Shown here one piece after another: positions 41,801 through 52,095 of a stretch of 64,000 nucleotides of DNA. The stretch spans positions 21,912,090-21,976,089 of the forward strand of contig OZ038392.1 of NCBI GenBank assembly GCA_964036045.1, given 5' to 3'. Origin of the DNA: Eutreptiella sp. 'Long Island Sound 2002' (lineage: Eukaryota; Euglenozoa; Euglenophyceae; Eutreptiales; Eutreptiaceae). Each line of letters begins with the position of its first letter. The stretch's first letter is position 1. Both the position numbers and the translations under genes were made by a program. The notes beneath the pieces were generated by a model. It did not search any database, was not told the origin of the DNA, and was given only the letters and a program-made list of their open reading frames with translations.

Positions 41801-43640
41801 TCTCCTTCTTGGGTACGATGAAGGCTGGGCTGGCCCACTCACTGTCGGAGGGTTCGATCCATCCCCGCTCAATGAACTCCGCCAACAGCTTCTTCATGGC
41901 CTCGGCCCGATCGCCCTGAAGTTGGTACTCCCGATGACGATAGATCTTCGGGTTCGGTTTCAGCTTGATCTTCGCTGTACGGAACCTCCCGCGATCGGGA
42001 GGGTTCTTGTTGGCGACGCCACTGAATAGCCGCGGATAGGCCTTGATCAGCCTCTCCTTCAGCTCGGCGACCTTCGGGTTCTCCTGGGCCTCCTCAGCCG
42101 CTTGCTGCGGTATAGATACAACCGACCGCACTGCGGTGTAGGCCTCTTCTGGGTCCGATTCCGACTTCTCCTCGTCCGATATGCCGTCTTCATCGTCGTG
42201 GGGAGCTCTTCCCACCGATAATCTTCGAAAATTTGCGGCATCGGGCTGGTGACTGTCGCTATCGGCACCCATTCTTGGGAAATCCCATGTTGGTGGGTCC
42301 GACCCAACCGGACCATCGTATTGGTCCGCGATGTGGTCCATGACCCTCGCCACGAACTCGTCCTTCTCGTACTTGCCGGTGACCAACATCTTGTCATCCC
42401 ACCAATGCGGAGATGTGACCATGGCGCGCCTCTTCTTGGCTGCCACACGGTCGTGCATCCCCATCCGCATGTAGTTGACGACGTCGTTGATCTCGGCGTG
42501 GGACAGAACGTCAATGCCATCAATTGGCTGATCCGTCCCCTCCTTGGGCTCAAACATGACCTTCATGGGCACCGCCTCCACCCTACGGATGAATGCTTCA
42601 TCACCCGTGGGCCGGGCTTGCGCCCCATCCACCAGGAAAGCCTTGGTACCCCACGCTTGACCCAAGGAGGGCATTGATACACCCTTGGTGTCGATGAACA
42701 ACTCCTCCTCTGGCCCGAATGACATCTCGTTCAGGGTGATGGAGTCCAGCGTCGACTTGAGACCCTCCAGCGGACATGGGGTGGAACCTATGCCGGTTAT
42801 GACCAGGATCCCCTTCGCCCTATCCGCGATGATCTTCTCCACCGTACGTCTGGTGTTATCCAGGGAGCCATGCCAATACATGGGTCCCCACTCCTTCAAA
42901 CCCCAATGCCTATGCCAGGCTGAGTCTCCTCGATGCCAATGCCTCCTACACTTCCGCAGAAGTGGGGCATCCCGGGAAGCGAAGACGTCCGTCTCGGGCA
43001 CTTCAGCTCCCAGCGTCTGAATCATCCTGGTGTACACTTGCGGCGCCATTCCATACTCCGTGAGCTGAACTCCACGGTCTCCTCTGGACTTGACACCCAC
43101 AGCTTGCACTGCTCGGACGATCCGATCCTCTTCCTCAGCGTTCCATTGGGATGACCCGCACGCATAATCCGTGGACAGCCATGTGAGGCATTCGTCGTCC
43201 GTCCGGACCAGCGTTGCGCGATGGGGAAGGGCTCCAATGGCGTTGGCCACCATGAAGTCATACCCCATGATCATATCCCAATCAGTAATGTCGGCCACGT
43301 AGAAGTTCCCGGATAGAGTGCTTCTCTTCGCCTGATCAGGGCGGTTCAAGCGCTCATGTTCCCAGAATTCCATACTGATAGTGGCCTCATGGGTGCCACC
43401 ACCCATGATCTCTCCATTGGCGACCTTCAGGCGGACCGGTCTCCGGCTGGGCTGCAGGAATTCCTCCTTGAACAACCCTCTCCGGACCAGACTCACCTGG
43501 GCAGCGGTATCCACCAACACATCCACCACCTTCTCCTCTCGTCTGCACCGTACTCGCACTTTCAAGTGCAACTGCCGCTCGTCGCCATGAGGTGTATGGA
43601 CGACTCTCACGGCATGCAACTCTAGCACGTCCGGGTGCAT
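38847..43640 (-). CDS. pol: Element 2 pol: protease - Dam-like - RT - RNase H - integrase - chromodomain
   Basis: 1597 codons from ATG 43640 to TAA. Aspartic protease active site VDTAAQ at residues 43-48. Dam-like segment at about 190-340 beginning DVFASRDAPLL, with YWHGS where catalytic NPPF would be. Reverse transcriptase at about 555-760 with VDYRGLN, LDLKHGYHQ and FVDD at 718-721. RNase H with LRTDASDYAVG and CTDHQSL. Integrase with HNAQLMHPG...CSDCAVC, MDVFAMPE, CSDRGSQFVG and NGRAEVAGRQMF. A chromodomain (VRWKGFAASRDSWEP) near 1540-1590. The frame is the same as gag: the codons between 43914 and 43640 are open apart from TAG at 43689-43691. All catalytic residues of the usual enzymes are present. 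Confidence 0.93.
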   Translation of the reverse strand: MHPDVLELHAVRVVHTPHGDERQLHLKVRVRCRREEKVVDVLVDTAAQVSLVRRGLFKEEFLQPSRRPVRLKVANGEIMGGGTHEATISMEFWEHERLNRPDQAKRSTLSGNFYVADITDWDMIMGYDFMVANAIGALPHRATLVRTDDECLTWLSTDYACGSSQWNAEEEDRIVRAVQAVGVKSRGDRGVQLTEYGMAPQVYTRMIQTLGAEVPETDVFASRDAPLLRKCRRHWHRGDSAWHRHWGLKEWGPMYWHGSLDNTRRTVEKIIADRAKGILVITGIGSTPCPLEGLKSTLDSITLNEMSFGPEEELFIDTKGVSMPSLGQAWGTKAFLVDGAQARPTGDEAFIRRVEAVPMKVMFEPKEGTDQPIDGIDVLSHAEINDVVNYMRMGMHDRVAAKKRRAMVTSPHWWDDKMLVTGKYEKDEFVARVMDHIADQYDGPVGSDPPTWDFPRMGADSDSHQPDAANFRRLSVGRAPHDDEDGISDEEKSESDPEEAYTAVRSVVSIPQQAAEEAQENPKVAELKERLIKAYPRLFSGVANKNPPDRGRFRTAKIKLKPNPKIYRHREYQLQGDRAEAMKKLLAEFIERGWIEPSDSEWASPAFIVPKKEKGEWRLVVDYRGLNEQTEHDSYSLPLIDSILQKQQKKRIFTVLDLKHGYHQMPLHPDSRPCTAMSTPLGPMQWKVVPMGAKNGNAVFQRMMEDLLGPVRDCADPFVDDIIIGSGTENMTEDELIDAHEKDLRRVLSELDKHNMVCKPTKASLFVKEVEFAGHVVGHGQRRPMPGKLASLHHWEKPQTISELRSFMGFCNYYSGYVRMYAELSGPLHKMLQVGKLDGRKGSKKKLAWTPEAEDVFNRLKERLLGQLGLFLVDPDKGFVLRTDASDYAVGAVLEQVRDDGTHVPVAFWSRILAEGQRRTWTAREKETYAIVCALRKWSGHIGLQPVVVCTDHQSLQSWHKEHVDTPSGPAARRARWHETFAKFDLSVVYIPGKDNTVADCLSRWAYPAGKAWMDISSHGDAEETEEAKRIIEMEKVMEQEGVKCFVVMANRTDLAKFRGARVQAIREETLEQWMVAPVELVKSVLTEDWSDDYAASEHWGKYWNAVSAPSDDEWPEGLTEDGDKLFLKDKLLVPENRVEQLIDHWHNAQLMHPGRDKMQQDLEWRFKFPPGYYAILDRYCSDCAVCRATKSPNHSTAGNPVYTAIPEAPMRSVAMDVFAMPEVTVEGETYDCVILAVDRHSGYIVAVPGKKSKKKDKKDKHGVGLQAKTVANAMIRHWLTIFDVPAVICSDRGSQFVGTWFKTMCKHMGIRHAKTVAYHSRSNGRAEVAGRQMFEKFRQLHIDEPGRNWYNSLWRVLQAYHDLPGPTGLSPHRILFLRDRVSRTLPWMNHGKVARDANAMMSEADDTAAKVCKALQDEHDKRAKYFKQGKVQKYALQDTVWVERHHKDVLSRHRQASWYVPGVIVRKVGQDVYAVRVGDNKILDRDHTQLRPRAPDPSGRPVTFEFTAGDVDSDDEGEDDDFTAEKILADKPDPGTPGGRLYKVRWKGFAASRDSWEPPSSFVPRYTTVWMDYLKKKGISLDVKDVLVHLVAAVAP

Positions 43641-43913
43641 CAGGACTTCAAGGGTATGGTCACGGATGGTGTAGATCTTGGGTTGGTCCTACCCGTCCAC
43701 GGGGCTCTCCGTGGTCGCTCCTTCCTTCTTGCCATGTCCCGTACCCACATGTACTTCCCTTGGCAGGGCGCTCCAGGGGTTGGGAGTGGCGAAACTCAGT
43801 GGTTTTGGCTCTTCCGGAGCCTTCTTCGGCACCCGATGTGCCTTCGCCTTCTCAGGGATTCCACTGGTTTTCGGAGGAGAGACCTCCGAGGTCCCACTCC
43901 CGTGGGGGCTCCT

Positions 43914-46900
43914 CTAGACTTGGCTTCCCGCAGCCCCTTCCGGCTGCGATCCGCCAGGACTTTGTCCTCCACTTTGCTGGGCTTTGAGTTCCGCCAACGT
44001 CCTCAACATGTCCTCAGCAACTTCCTCGATCGACCTCACTCGTCGGTCTTGGCCAGGTCCACCACCATAGCCTCTTCCTCCGCCTTTGCCTTGGCCTTTG
44101 CCTTGGCCTTTTCCCCCGTCTCCGCCCTTCGCCTTCCAGTCGGAAATCCGCTGCTCCTTGGGCTTCTTCTCGGGGTGAGCGGTGAAGTAGGCCCTCTTGT
44201 CCGCCTCATACACCTTGCACTGACGGTGGTCGTGTGCATGGTTGTGTCCCTTGCCATAACAGACCCAGCACCCATCGTGCTGAGACCTGTACTCTCGGAA
44301 CGAGAGCGGTGGGTTCCCGATCCTCCTTGGTCCTTCTCTGTTCTTTCTGGGTCCCACCTGGCTCCATCTGGACCGATCCTGCCCATGGTTCTTCACGTTG
44401 TGCGCCACGAACGCGAAGAAATGGGCCTCCTCGTGATCCTCCCGGGACCAGTGGTCTTGGCCACTTCCACTTCCATCCTCCGCGGAGTTGGCCGTGTCCT
44501 CCTGGATCTCCCGATGATGGCGGTCGTCTCGGTGTCCTCGTTGTCCATGACCATGCCGATCCTGCACGTGGGCCTCGTTCTTCGCATTGAGCTTCAACTC
44601 CACCGTGATGTACTTCACGATCTCGTCCAGGCTCATGCGAGCGAAGATGACTTGCATCTTCAGCGGCTCCCCGCGCCTCCACTCCACGTTGTTGAGGCGC
44701 AGCAACCTTTGCCCCATGGAGTCCCCGAATACCTCCACGTACACGGCGTTCTTCAGGCCCAACATCCGGTCGGGTTCGCCCAGGTTCCTCCTGAAGAACT
44801 CCATGATACCCGCATGGGTATCCTCCGCCGCCATAATCCTCACCGCCACCCGTCGCTTGGCGCGCTTCTTCTCCTCGTCCTCCACTCTCCTCTTCCAGCT
44901 GCCGGGGAGGACGTCCTTCAGCAAGTGGCGGATCTCACTGGCCTCGTTCCAGTCTTCCACCAACTTGAGGCATCTGCGGTACTTCCGCAGATACCGGTTC
45001 CACTCCCGGACCCGCAACTCACCGCGGTCCAGCGGCAGTGGAATGGACCACAGGTCCTCCAGCTTCTGGTTAGGAGCGTCCACCCGCTCCTCATCCTCCA
45101 GCCACTGGAGGCAAGCCTGCTCCGTGCGGATCAATCCTTCCCGGATCTGATCCCGCAGCTCCTCCTTGAGGTCCTGCGCAAGCCGGTGTGGGAATGTCCG
45201 GCATACCCACTTGTCCCGCGGCGCTCCCCGCATCTCGCCTACGACCTCCTCGGCGAAGTCCTCCCAGTCCAGGATGAAGTCATCCAGGTTGGACGGGTTC
45301 CCGTCATAATAGGGGATTTTGATTCCCCTGAGGTCGTCGATCCTGATGGCGTCTCCGACGTCTCCAGCCACCACTCCACCGAGACGGATACCACCTGTGG
45401 CCGGGGGGTTTGAGTACACTCCCCGTACATCCCTCTCCTCCATGGAGTGCGGTCCAGTTGGGCCTGAACCCATGGGGTTTGGAATGCGGGAAGGACTTCT
45501 TCCATCGGCCGTCCATATCCCCGTATTGGGGTCCTTCGCCCACAGATTTCCGCTTGGATGCCCTCGACCATGTCCGTCGGCCCTTCCCATGGTTTGCCCC
45601 TGCGTGGTCTGGTTCTGGATCTCCTCTTCCGCATAAACTGCATAGGTAGTCGTGGATGGCGGTAGATCCTGGGCAGCTTGGGACATCTGCTCCGTCAGGC
45701 TCCTCGGGTCCGTGGCTACGTGCCCTTCCCGCCTGGACCCAGCCGGTGCCGTGTGTTCCCCGAGCATTGTTGACTCGCTGAACAGGGGAACAAACGGCAG
45801 CGCACCCGGGTCAACACGCGGAGGCGCGTAGGGTGCCTCTGCAGGGCCGCCCATGGGTTTCTCCATGGCGCTCCTGAGGGTCTTAACCCGCTCCACCAGC
45901 TCTACCGCGGCCGGCTTTGCCGGGAGCTCCGGACCCGAGGCGAGGGGCTGTCGCTCCTCTAGCCTTCTCAGGCGTCCCGACATGTCCTCCACTAAGTGGA
46001 GGAGGCTGTCCACCACTTGCTGCTGCTTCTGCAGGGCCAGCTCCAGATTCTCCCGGTACCGGGCCTGATCCGCTCGCAGCTCCTCCATGTGGTTCTCCGC
46101 TGCCGACTGGTCGTCCAGGATCCCCGCGACGTCCTCCTCTAGAGCATCCTTGGCGTTGTCCAGGCGGTCAAGATGATTCACGATGGCGTCCATCCCCATC
46201 TTCGGGTACTTGCCCATGAGGAAGGACACGTGCTCGCAGTGGCACGCAGCGTGCTTTCCGCCGGATTCAGCACATCTCGCGGTTCCCGGCACCTCAGACT
46301 CGTCGCCCATGGGCGTATCGCCGATGGCGTCCGTCTCTGGTCCCGTGTGCCGGGGCACAGGTGCCGTCCGGGCCCTGGCTGGCCTCTCCAAGCCCTCGGC
46401 GTCGTGCTGCAGGGCGGGCTCGGGGGCCGTATGCGCCCTGGCGATCGGCGCGGACATCTCCGGCTCCGAAGGTGGCTCGTGGGCTGTCCGGTAGCCCTCG
46501 GAGTGCCCCTCGGATTCCCACAGCCTGACCGGGCTGGGGTCCGTGTCCATAGCCCCGGCGTCCCTTGCCGCGGACTTGGGTGACCCGCGCTTCCGGTAGC
46601 GCCGGGCCCGTCCTCCACTGCTGCCTGAATGGCATGCCTCATCCGAGTCCTCCGCGGCTGAGCGGAGGTTGCATGCCTTTTGGCAGCGACGCTCACACAT
46701 GGAGACGAGGTCCTCCATGTCACGTCCTCCTCTTCCTGAGTGTCGTTCTTCTCTTCGGGCTTCAAATTCCGGAGTTCGCCATGCTCTTGAACGTCTCGGT
46801 CCTTCTATGGCTCTAATCTCCGGCGTGGTCTCCACCAAGTCCACAATACGCACCCGGGGCGTACTTGGGCAGGGCTCATGAGGGCCCAAGTCCCCGGGTC

Positions 46901-47024
46901 GGCGGTTGGTAGGGGCAGCAGGTAAGCCTCTGCTACCATAAAGAAGGTCCCTACCAGGACCGGCCCCCGCTGTGCCCCTTCCGCCTGTAATCCCCGCTGA
47001 CTTGCTCCGGATCAATGCTTGCAT
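43914..47024 (-). CDS. gag: Element 2 gag
   Basis: 1036 codons from ATG 47024, which lies inside the 5' LTR, to TAG at 43914-43916. The frame runs through the primer-binding site (residues YGSRGL), so translation may start in the LTR. The next in-frame ATG (MEDLVSMCERRC) is about 100 codons in. Contents: a basic N-terminus, a coiled coil (about 45960-46200 on the DNA), a capsid-like region starting IPYYDGNPSNLDDFI with LVEDWNEASEIRHLL, an RRM-like block (VIFARMSLDEIVKYI), then the knuckle CWVCYGKG...DHRQC and a Gly/Lys tail. The TAG stop is followed by an open frame leading into protease, consistent with stop readthrough. Confidence 0.9.
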   Translation of the reverse strand: MQALIRSKSAGITGGRGTAGAGPGRDLLYGSRGLPAAPTNRRPGDLGPHEPCPSTPRVRIVDLVETTPEIRAIEGPRRSRAWRTPEFEARREERHSGRGGRDMEDLVSMCERRCQKACNLRSAAEDSDEACHSGSSGGRARRYRKRGSPKSAARDAGAMDTDPSPVRLWESEGHSEGYRTAHEPPSEPEMSAPIARAHTAPEPALQHDAEGLERPARARTAPVPRHTGPETDAIGDTPMGDESEVPGTARCAESGGKHAACHCEHVSFLMGKYPKMGMDAIVNHLDRLDNAKDALEEDVAGILDDQSAAENHMEELRADQARYRENLELALQKQQQVVDSLLHLVEDMSGRLRRLEERQPLASGPELPAKPAAVELVERVKTLRSAMEKPMGGPAEAPYAPPRVDPGALPFVPLFSESTMLGEHTAPAGSRREGHVATDPRSLTEQMSQAAQDLPPSTTTYAVYAEEEIQNQTTQGQTMGRADGHGRGHPSGNLWAKDPNTGIWTADGRSPSRIPNPMGSGPTGPHSMEERDVRGVYSNPPATGGIRLGGVVAGDVGDAIRIDDLRGIKIPYYDGNPSNLDDFILDWEDFAEEVVGEMRGAPRDKWVCRTFPHRLAQDLKEELRDQIREGLIRTEQACLQWLEDEERVDAPNQKLEDLWSIPLPLDRGELRVREWNRYLRKYRRCLKLVEDWNEASEIRHLLKDVLPGSWKRRVEDEEKKRAKRRVAVRIMAAEDTHAGIMEFFRRNLGEPDRMLGLKNAVYVEVFGDSMGQRLLRLNNVEWRRGEPLKMQVIFARMSLDEIVKYITVELKLNAKNEAHVQDRHGHGQRGHRDDRHHREIQEDTANSAEDGSGSGQDHWSREDHEEAHFFAFVAHNVKNHGQDRSRWSQVGPRKNREGPRRIGNPPLSFREYRSQHDGCWVCYGKGHNHAHDHRQCKVYEADKRAYFTAHPEKKPKEQRISDWKAKGGDGGKGQGKGQGKGGGRGYGGGPGQDRRVRSIEEVAEDMLRTLAELKAQQSGGQSPGGSQPEGAAGSQV
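46926..46938 (-). other. Element 2 primer-binding site
   Basis: TGGTAGCAGAGGC on the minus strand, directly beside the 5' LTR. It fits the 3' end (CTCTGCTACCA) of a eukaryotic initiator methionine tRNA. Element 3 has the same 13 bases. Confidence 0.85.
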
Positions 47025-49301
47025 TTATCAAAATCCAGGGTCCAAAACCAAAAATATAGAAAATAGAAAATACAATCCTCCTTCAACCCTGAATGACAAC
47101 CAGATCCCACAAATCCAACAATAACCCAATTCACAATCCAAATCAGGCTGCGGGCTTTCGTTCAGCACACCGGTATTCCCACGGTGGCGGGCATGTACAA
47201 GAATTGCACCAAGGAAGAAAGCCCTGAAATTGGCATATGAACACAAATAAAGCAAAGTTGGGGAGAGATGGAAACTTGCACAATCACAGCCATAGACCCA
47301 GCATTCCCTGGACTCAAGACCTTCCCTTGACTCACCAACATGATGCCCTGAACCCAGTCCAATAAGATGGTTAAATGCCATATATCAAAAGTCACTACAT
47401 AAACCCCAAAAATGTGTTCACTCCCAAGCCTCTCAATCCTAGCCCAATGGGGAAGGTGGCGTGTCATGGCCTAGAGTGGCACTCAGGACCACGCCCTACC
47501 CTGACATAACCTTGGTTGGACTTGGAGTCGAATGGGCTTAGAGAAATGACCTATGAGTTTGAACTCATAACATGCCAAAAAACTGCCAATTCACATCATA
47601 TTGGCCATATATCAAAAATATGCTCAAAATTGAAGTTACTACTTATCCGAAGGCTCAAAGCATGCATGGAATCGAAGTCTAGTATTCATGGAGGATAGAG
47701 ACCAAAGGCCAATGCCCATGTACATCCCCATTTTACCCTCGAAACCCTTTCGGATATGGGCGCCATGCACTGCCCAAGTCAGCCCACGATCTTGAGACCA
47801 ATTTCTGAAGTCCTTCGTGCGCCAAGCCAAATGGAGTACACGATCCGGCATATGGTGGTGTTCAACTCCAAAGCATATGCCAACATATGAACAACATACC
47901 ATGGTTCGACTCTCCATAGGCTTTTTGCTGTTAGCTGACCAGGTGAGTACACAAAACGCAAAAATGAGCAAAAATTGAGGTCAAAAACATGAAAATATGA
48001 CCAAATACAAAGTTGTCATGATAGTATATCTCTATGCTCACCCATGATATCCGCTCATGGTTCAATACACAAATGATTGGAACCATTTGCGAACAATTCC
48101 CCCACTTGGATCCCCAATCGGGCGCATGGAGATACCTTCGCCACTAATATCTACATGCCCCATGAAAATGGGAGTGCACCCATGGATCTCTTTGTCAAAC
48201 ATACCATGAGCAATACATACGCGGTAGACTTGGTCTAGCGCTTTGAATTCCACAATTGGGACACGGGCAAAGCCCTTGTCACGTATGGCTCCCCATCTCT
48301 TCGGCCACACGAAGATATATAACATGGGCGTGAGCATATCAAACATGTACCATACATATAACAAATACCCTCAAAATGTGGCTCCCACCATGATATGCCA
48401 TGTCCCTCCATTGACATAACTTCACGTTAAAAATACGTAGGAACCCAAGGAAAGTTGCTATGCAACCCCAACACCCATGCGGCACACTCGAAAGTCGCAT
48501 TAAAATATTCGGTTGCACGGTCCAAGAGTTATATATCACTTTATACCTTCTTGACCCTTTTCCCTTGCTACACCGGGCATGTGTGCGCACCAAAGGCGTT
48601 TGATGCTTCCTAAATTAAGTTGAGACCAAGGCGGTTCCAACCCAACCTTTTTTATTCTCATTCCTCACACTCGCGCGTAGATATGGCTCTTCAAAGTGAT
48701 CCCACGATTCGATTTTGTTTCCCTTATATCTCCAAGTCAAATGGGTGGCAAGTATAAGGGAAACCTGATTCGGGCATAGGGGAAGGAGTATGACCACTCG
48801 AAGAAGTCTAAATCAAGTGCGGCGATGTCGAAGTCGAAAATCCGATTTCGACATCACGAAAAATTCCGATTAAATTTTCGAGTGCTTATTTAGAAAATTG
48901 CGGAAGCAACGAACCCTTTACAGATGAAATCTGACCCTTCAGAAACGTTTCCGCCAAAATATCTGGAAATAACAGTTAACCAATCGGTTAACGCAAAATC
49001 GCGAGCCAACTGACAGTCGCCGATACATTGACTATCAGAACGAAAGGCTGAAAAATTACGGAAACATTATGATAATAAAACCCTGTTGATTCCTGATATC
49101 CTGCTATATAAATCTCCGCTGGCGGTGCCTCGGTTCTGAATATGGCCGCTCATAGCCGGAATGGCCAAACCTATCACACTATCACATCGGGTTAGTTCAG
49201 GTGGATGGGAGAGTATGATATCAGCCAATGGCGGCTTGCCGGCACATAGATACACACCCCAAGTGACCCCAAGATGGCCACGGGGGTCCGAACCGGCTTC
49301 A
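46940..49301 (-). repeat. Element 2 5' LTR
   Basis: 2362 bp, same length as the 3' LTR. Contains the gag start codon at 47022-47024. Confidence 0.93.
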
Positions 49302-50965
49302 TGGCTGGCAGGGGTGGGGGCTCAAACACAACCCATGCCCTACTCAGTCCGGACCCTGAAACCCTGCCAATAGGGGAGGGTATCCCGCCCAGCCACAGGC
49401 GAGTTCCTGGGAACCAAGGGGCTCCAAGGCCGACCGACGATAGCTCCCCATGCTCCCTTAACGGCAGGTCCCAGCTCCCCTGTGAGCTGGAGATAAGGCC
49501 CCGCCATTATCCCCTAGGAGTTGGTAGCTGAGAAAGGGCTGTTTCAGCCCAGACTGATGTTAGCTCGAAAAACTCCAAAATTGACCCCTTGTCCGGACCC
49601 GCCAGAGGTAGGGACGAGGCAACTGACCCTATGCCTTTTGAGTACGAACTCCCTGGAGCACTCACCCAACCTGGTTCCCTCTGAGCCCCCGGCATCAGGG
49701 CACCACGGGTTCATCAAGTGGGGTCATGATGCCAAAATCACCAAAATTGGCGTCATTCCCACGGGTTATTCGCCCGGCCATGGCAAGGCCAATAGCTCAC
49801 AGGGTGGGAGGCAGGACCTAGGACTCATATCTCAGTGCACGACTTGGAAATAGGTCCGGGCCTCTTTGTGGGCATAGAGATATGGGGCCGCCAATTGACC
49901 ACACGGCGGGGTGAAATTGGGGTCCGAAAAGGAGGTCATTTTGGCTGCGCAAAATGAGCCAAAATCGAAGGTGTCCCCGATAGTATATCTCCACGCCGGC
50001 TTGGAGATCGGATACACCATTCCACACGCGATCCATCAGGAGTCCGACAAAGACTCCCATGAACTTGGCTCTCAAAGATCTCCATGCCACTCGGCGTGGT
50101 GACGATCCAAGTTGGGTCCACAATTGCCAAAATCGCAAAATCGGCCGTTTCGGGCGACCGTCCAGGGTAGGAAACCTTGGCGGTTTTGTCGCGCCAAGCC
50201 TTGTTTCACGACCCTTGATATCCCCTTTGGTCCCATGCCCTGGGCTATGCCTTGCTGTCACATTGGCTGCTTACTGTTCATCGAGGAGATGAACACGCGG
50301 ATGGGGCAGAAAGCAGCATGCGGGCAAAAAGGGTAGATCATGGATCGCACCAAAAGTTGAATAACTCCGGATGAGCCAGAGGAGCAAACACGAAACTCAA
50401 GGGTGTTTGACCCCTCATCATATGCTACAATGATTGCACTTCCCCCCTGGCTAGGTCACTTGCTCCATGGAGATATGGTAGCTCCAACATGGCATACAAT
50501 GGGAAAAACAGCGAAATTTGGCCAAAATGGCCCACACTCATGATTCCATATCTCCATGGCCACGGCGAGGATCCTGCCAACCCAAGGAGCTATAGACACA
50601 TGGGACTCAGGTCCCAATATATGCCACTTGCCAACTCTCATGGTCGCCTCTAGCGTTTTTCCCCATTGGAGGAAAAATGACACACAAATGGGGCAGAATG
50701 GCAACATACCCCAAATCGGGTGACTCACAACTCTCCCTTCAAGAGGAGAGGCCACATGGGGAAACACCCCATTTGATGCGGGTTTATGTGCCCTCTCTGA
50801 ATCGCCCTTACCCTTGGTCAAGTGGCGCACGCAACCTCGGGAGTGAAATCAGGGGGAGAAGGGGGTTGTGGCCATTCTGGGCAAAACGGCCAAAATTCAC
50901 CCAAAAGTGGTCACACGAAAAATCGTATCTCCGCATCACAAAAGAAAGGAGGCTCGGGCTTTTGC
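49302..50965 (-). repeat. Element 4 3' LTR, piece 2
   Basis: Begins with the second TGGCT. It matches the element 1 LTR from about 15510 until about 50140 (16335 in element 1), then shows no similarity visible by eye. It contains no supported gene. Ends TTGC at 50962-50965, the left target site of element 3. Confidence 0.85.
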
Positions 50966-51499
50966 TGTAAGTGCGACTAACCCCCATCTGCTCAGATTTT
51001 CGCAGATCTGCCCCAGATTGGCTACATTTTGGCCATTTTCTCTGCTTCGGCGGAATCGCCGCCCCGCAGCTCAGTCTCAGGATCAGACCTATATATTTCT
51101 GATGTGCCGGATCTGATTCCGCGGTCCATTCATCGTAAATCCGCCGCGTTCCGATCATTTACCCGGAATCGCCAATTGCCGCTGACGCGCGCCCGCGAGC
51201 CAAATGGGCCAAATATTTTTTCACAATCGGATTTTTATAAATCTTTTCAGATAGATATGGACACTCAGATGTACTTAGGAATATCCGCATCAATTTTCTT
51301 CATAGACTGGGATTTTTTGCCGGATAACAATCAGCATGGATCTTGCCTCCGTTGTCGCCGCTCTTGCCTCCGTTGGTGTCCGTGTATCCGGTTCTGCCCC
51401 CAACAGCAGCGTTCAGGTCGACTCCTCGCGTGCCTGCCCCCCTGGTCTTGCCGGCCCTGAGCCCTCCGGCACCATCCACGACCTAGGGCAGCACTTTCA
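50966..51499 (+). repeat. Element 3 5' LTR
   Basis: 534 bp. The last 164 bp are GC-rich and coding-like (ATG at 51336, MDLASVVAALASVG) and continue in frame through the primer site. Confidence 0.95.
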
Positions 51500-52082
51500 T
51501 GGTAGCAGAGGCTACCTGAATGCTGCTTCAGTGGCATCCCATCCACAGCCCGCTCCCCAGTACGGCCCCGTAGACCCCGCCGCTTCTGGAGAAGTAACGA
51601 TTACGATACCATGGTGCTGTGCGAACGAGGCCTTGAGAGGAATGCCTTGCGCAAGTCCAAGCTGCCCAAGAAGGGCGCACATCAGCAGCTGTGGGGACCC
51701 AGATTACCATCATCCCAGTCGAAACTGGCCATCGAGCAGCTGGAATCCGCCGGCCTACGACGATGGCAATGCTCCGGTGGAGCTTACGGAGCTCGCACGT
51801 ACCAACCTTCCTTACGGATGTCCAACATTTGAGACCATGGACGCCGATCTGAACGACATTGAGATGGGCGGTCCAGGTGAGGTACCTAGCTATAATCGAC
51901 CAGCCTCTTGGGCACACTGGGACGACCATTTGTCCCCAGAAGTGACCCGTAACCTTGAGGTGCTTGAGGCCCTTTGTTACTTAGCCTCGTCTAAGCTGAT
52001 CGAACAAGAAAGAATCGCCTCTGATTTTTTAACGGAATATTTTTTCCTCCTTCAGAACGAAATTAATACCAGGATGTGGTGA
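51336..52082 (+). pseudogene. gag: Element 3 gag, N-terminal frame
   Basis: 249 codons starting inside the LTR and reading through the primer site (HGSRGYLN). Proline-rich, then a part ending LIEQERIASDFLTEYFFLL. It stops at TGA 52080-52082. The next frame opens at about 52096. A GTGACG...TTTTTGCAG stretch between them looks intron-like, but the phases do not close with the strongest sites, so a frameshift is equally likely. Confidence 0.6.
51500..51512 (+). other. Element 3 primer-binding site
   Basis: TGGTAGCAGAGGC directly after the LTR end TTTCA. Initiator-tRNA type. Confidence 0.88.
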
Positions 52083-52095
52083 CGTTCTCAAGAAG

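Larger units (their letters stand above)
36091..49301 (-). mobile_element. Element 2: intact Ty3/gypsy chromovirus
   Basis: 13.2 kb, minus strand. The LTRs (36091-38452 and 46940-49301) are both 2362 bp and differ at about twenty positions by eye. The target duplication TGGCT lies at 36086-36090 and 49302-49306. It carries an initiator-tRNA-type primer site, a gag frame of 1036 codons and a pol frame of 1597 codons without internal defects, and a polypurine tract. It is the youngest and most complete element in the window and could be mobile. The LTR end next to the primer site is TTT or TTTA, not CA. Confidence 0.93.

Noticed and set aside
43635-45413. Plus-strand open frame of 592 codons opposite element 2 gag
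   Set aside because: Antisense shadow of a conserved gag frame. Repetitive leucine/histidine-rich translation without domain features.
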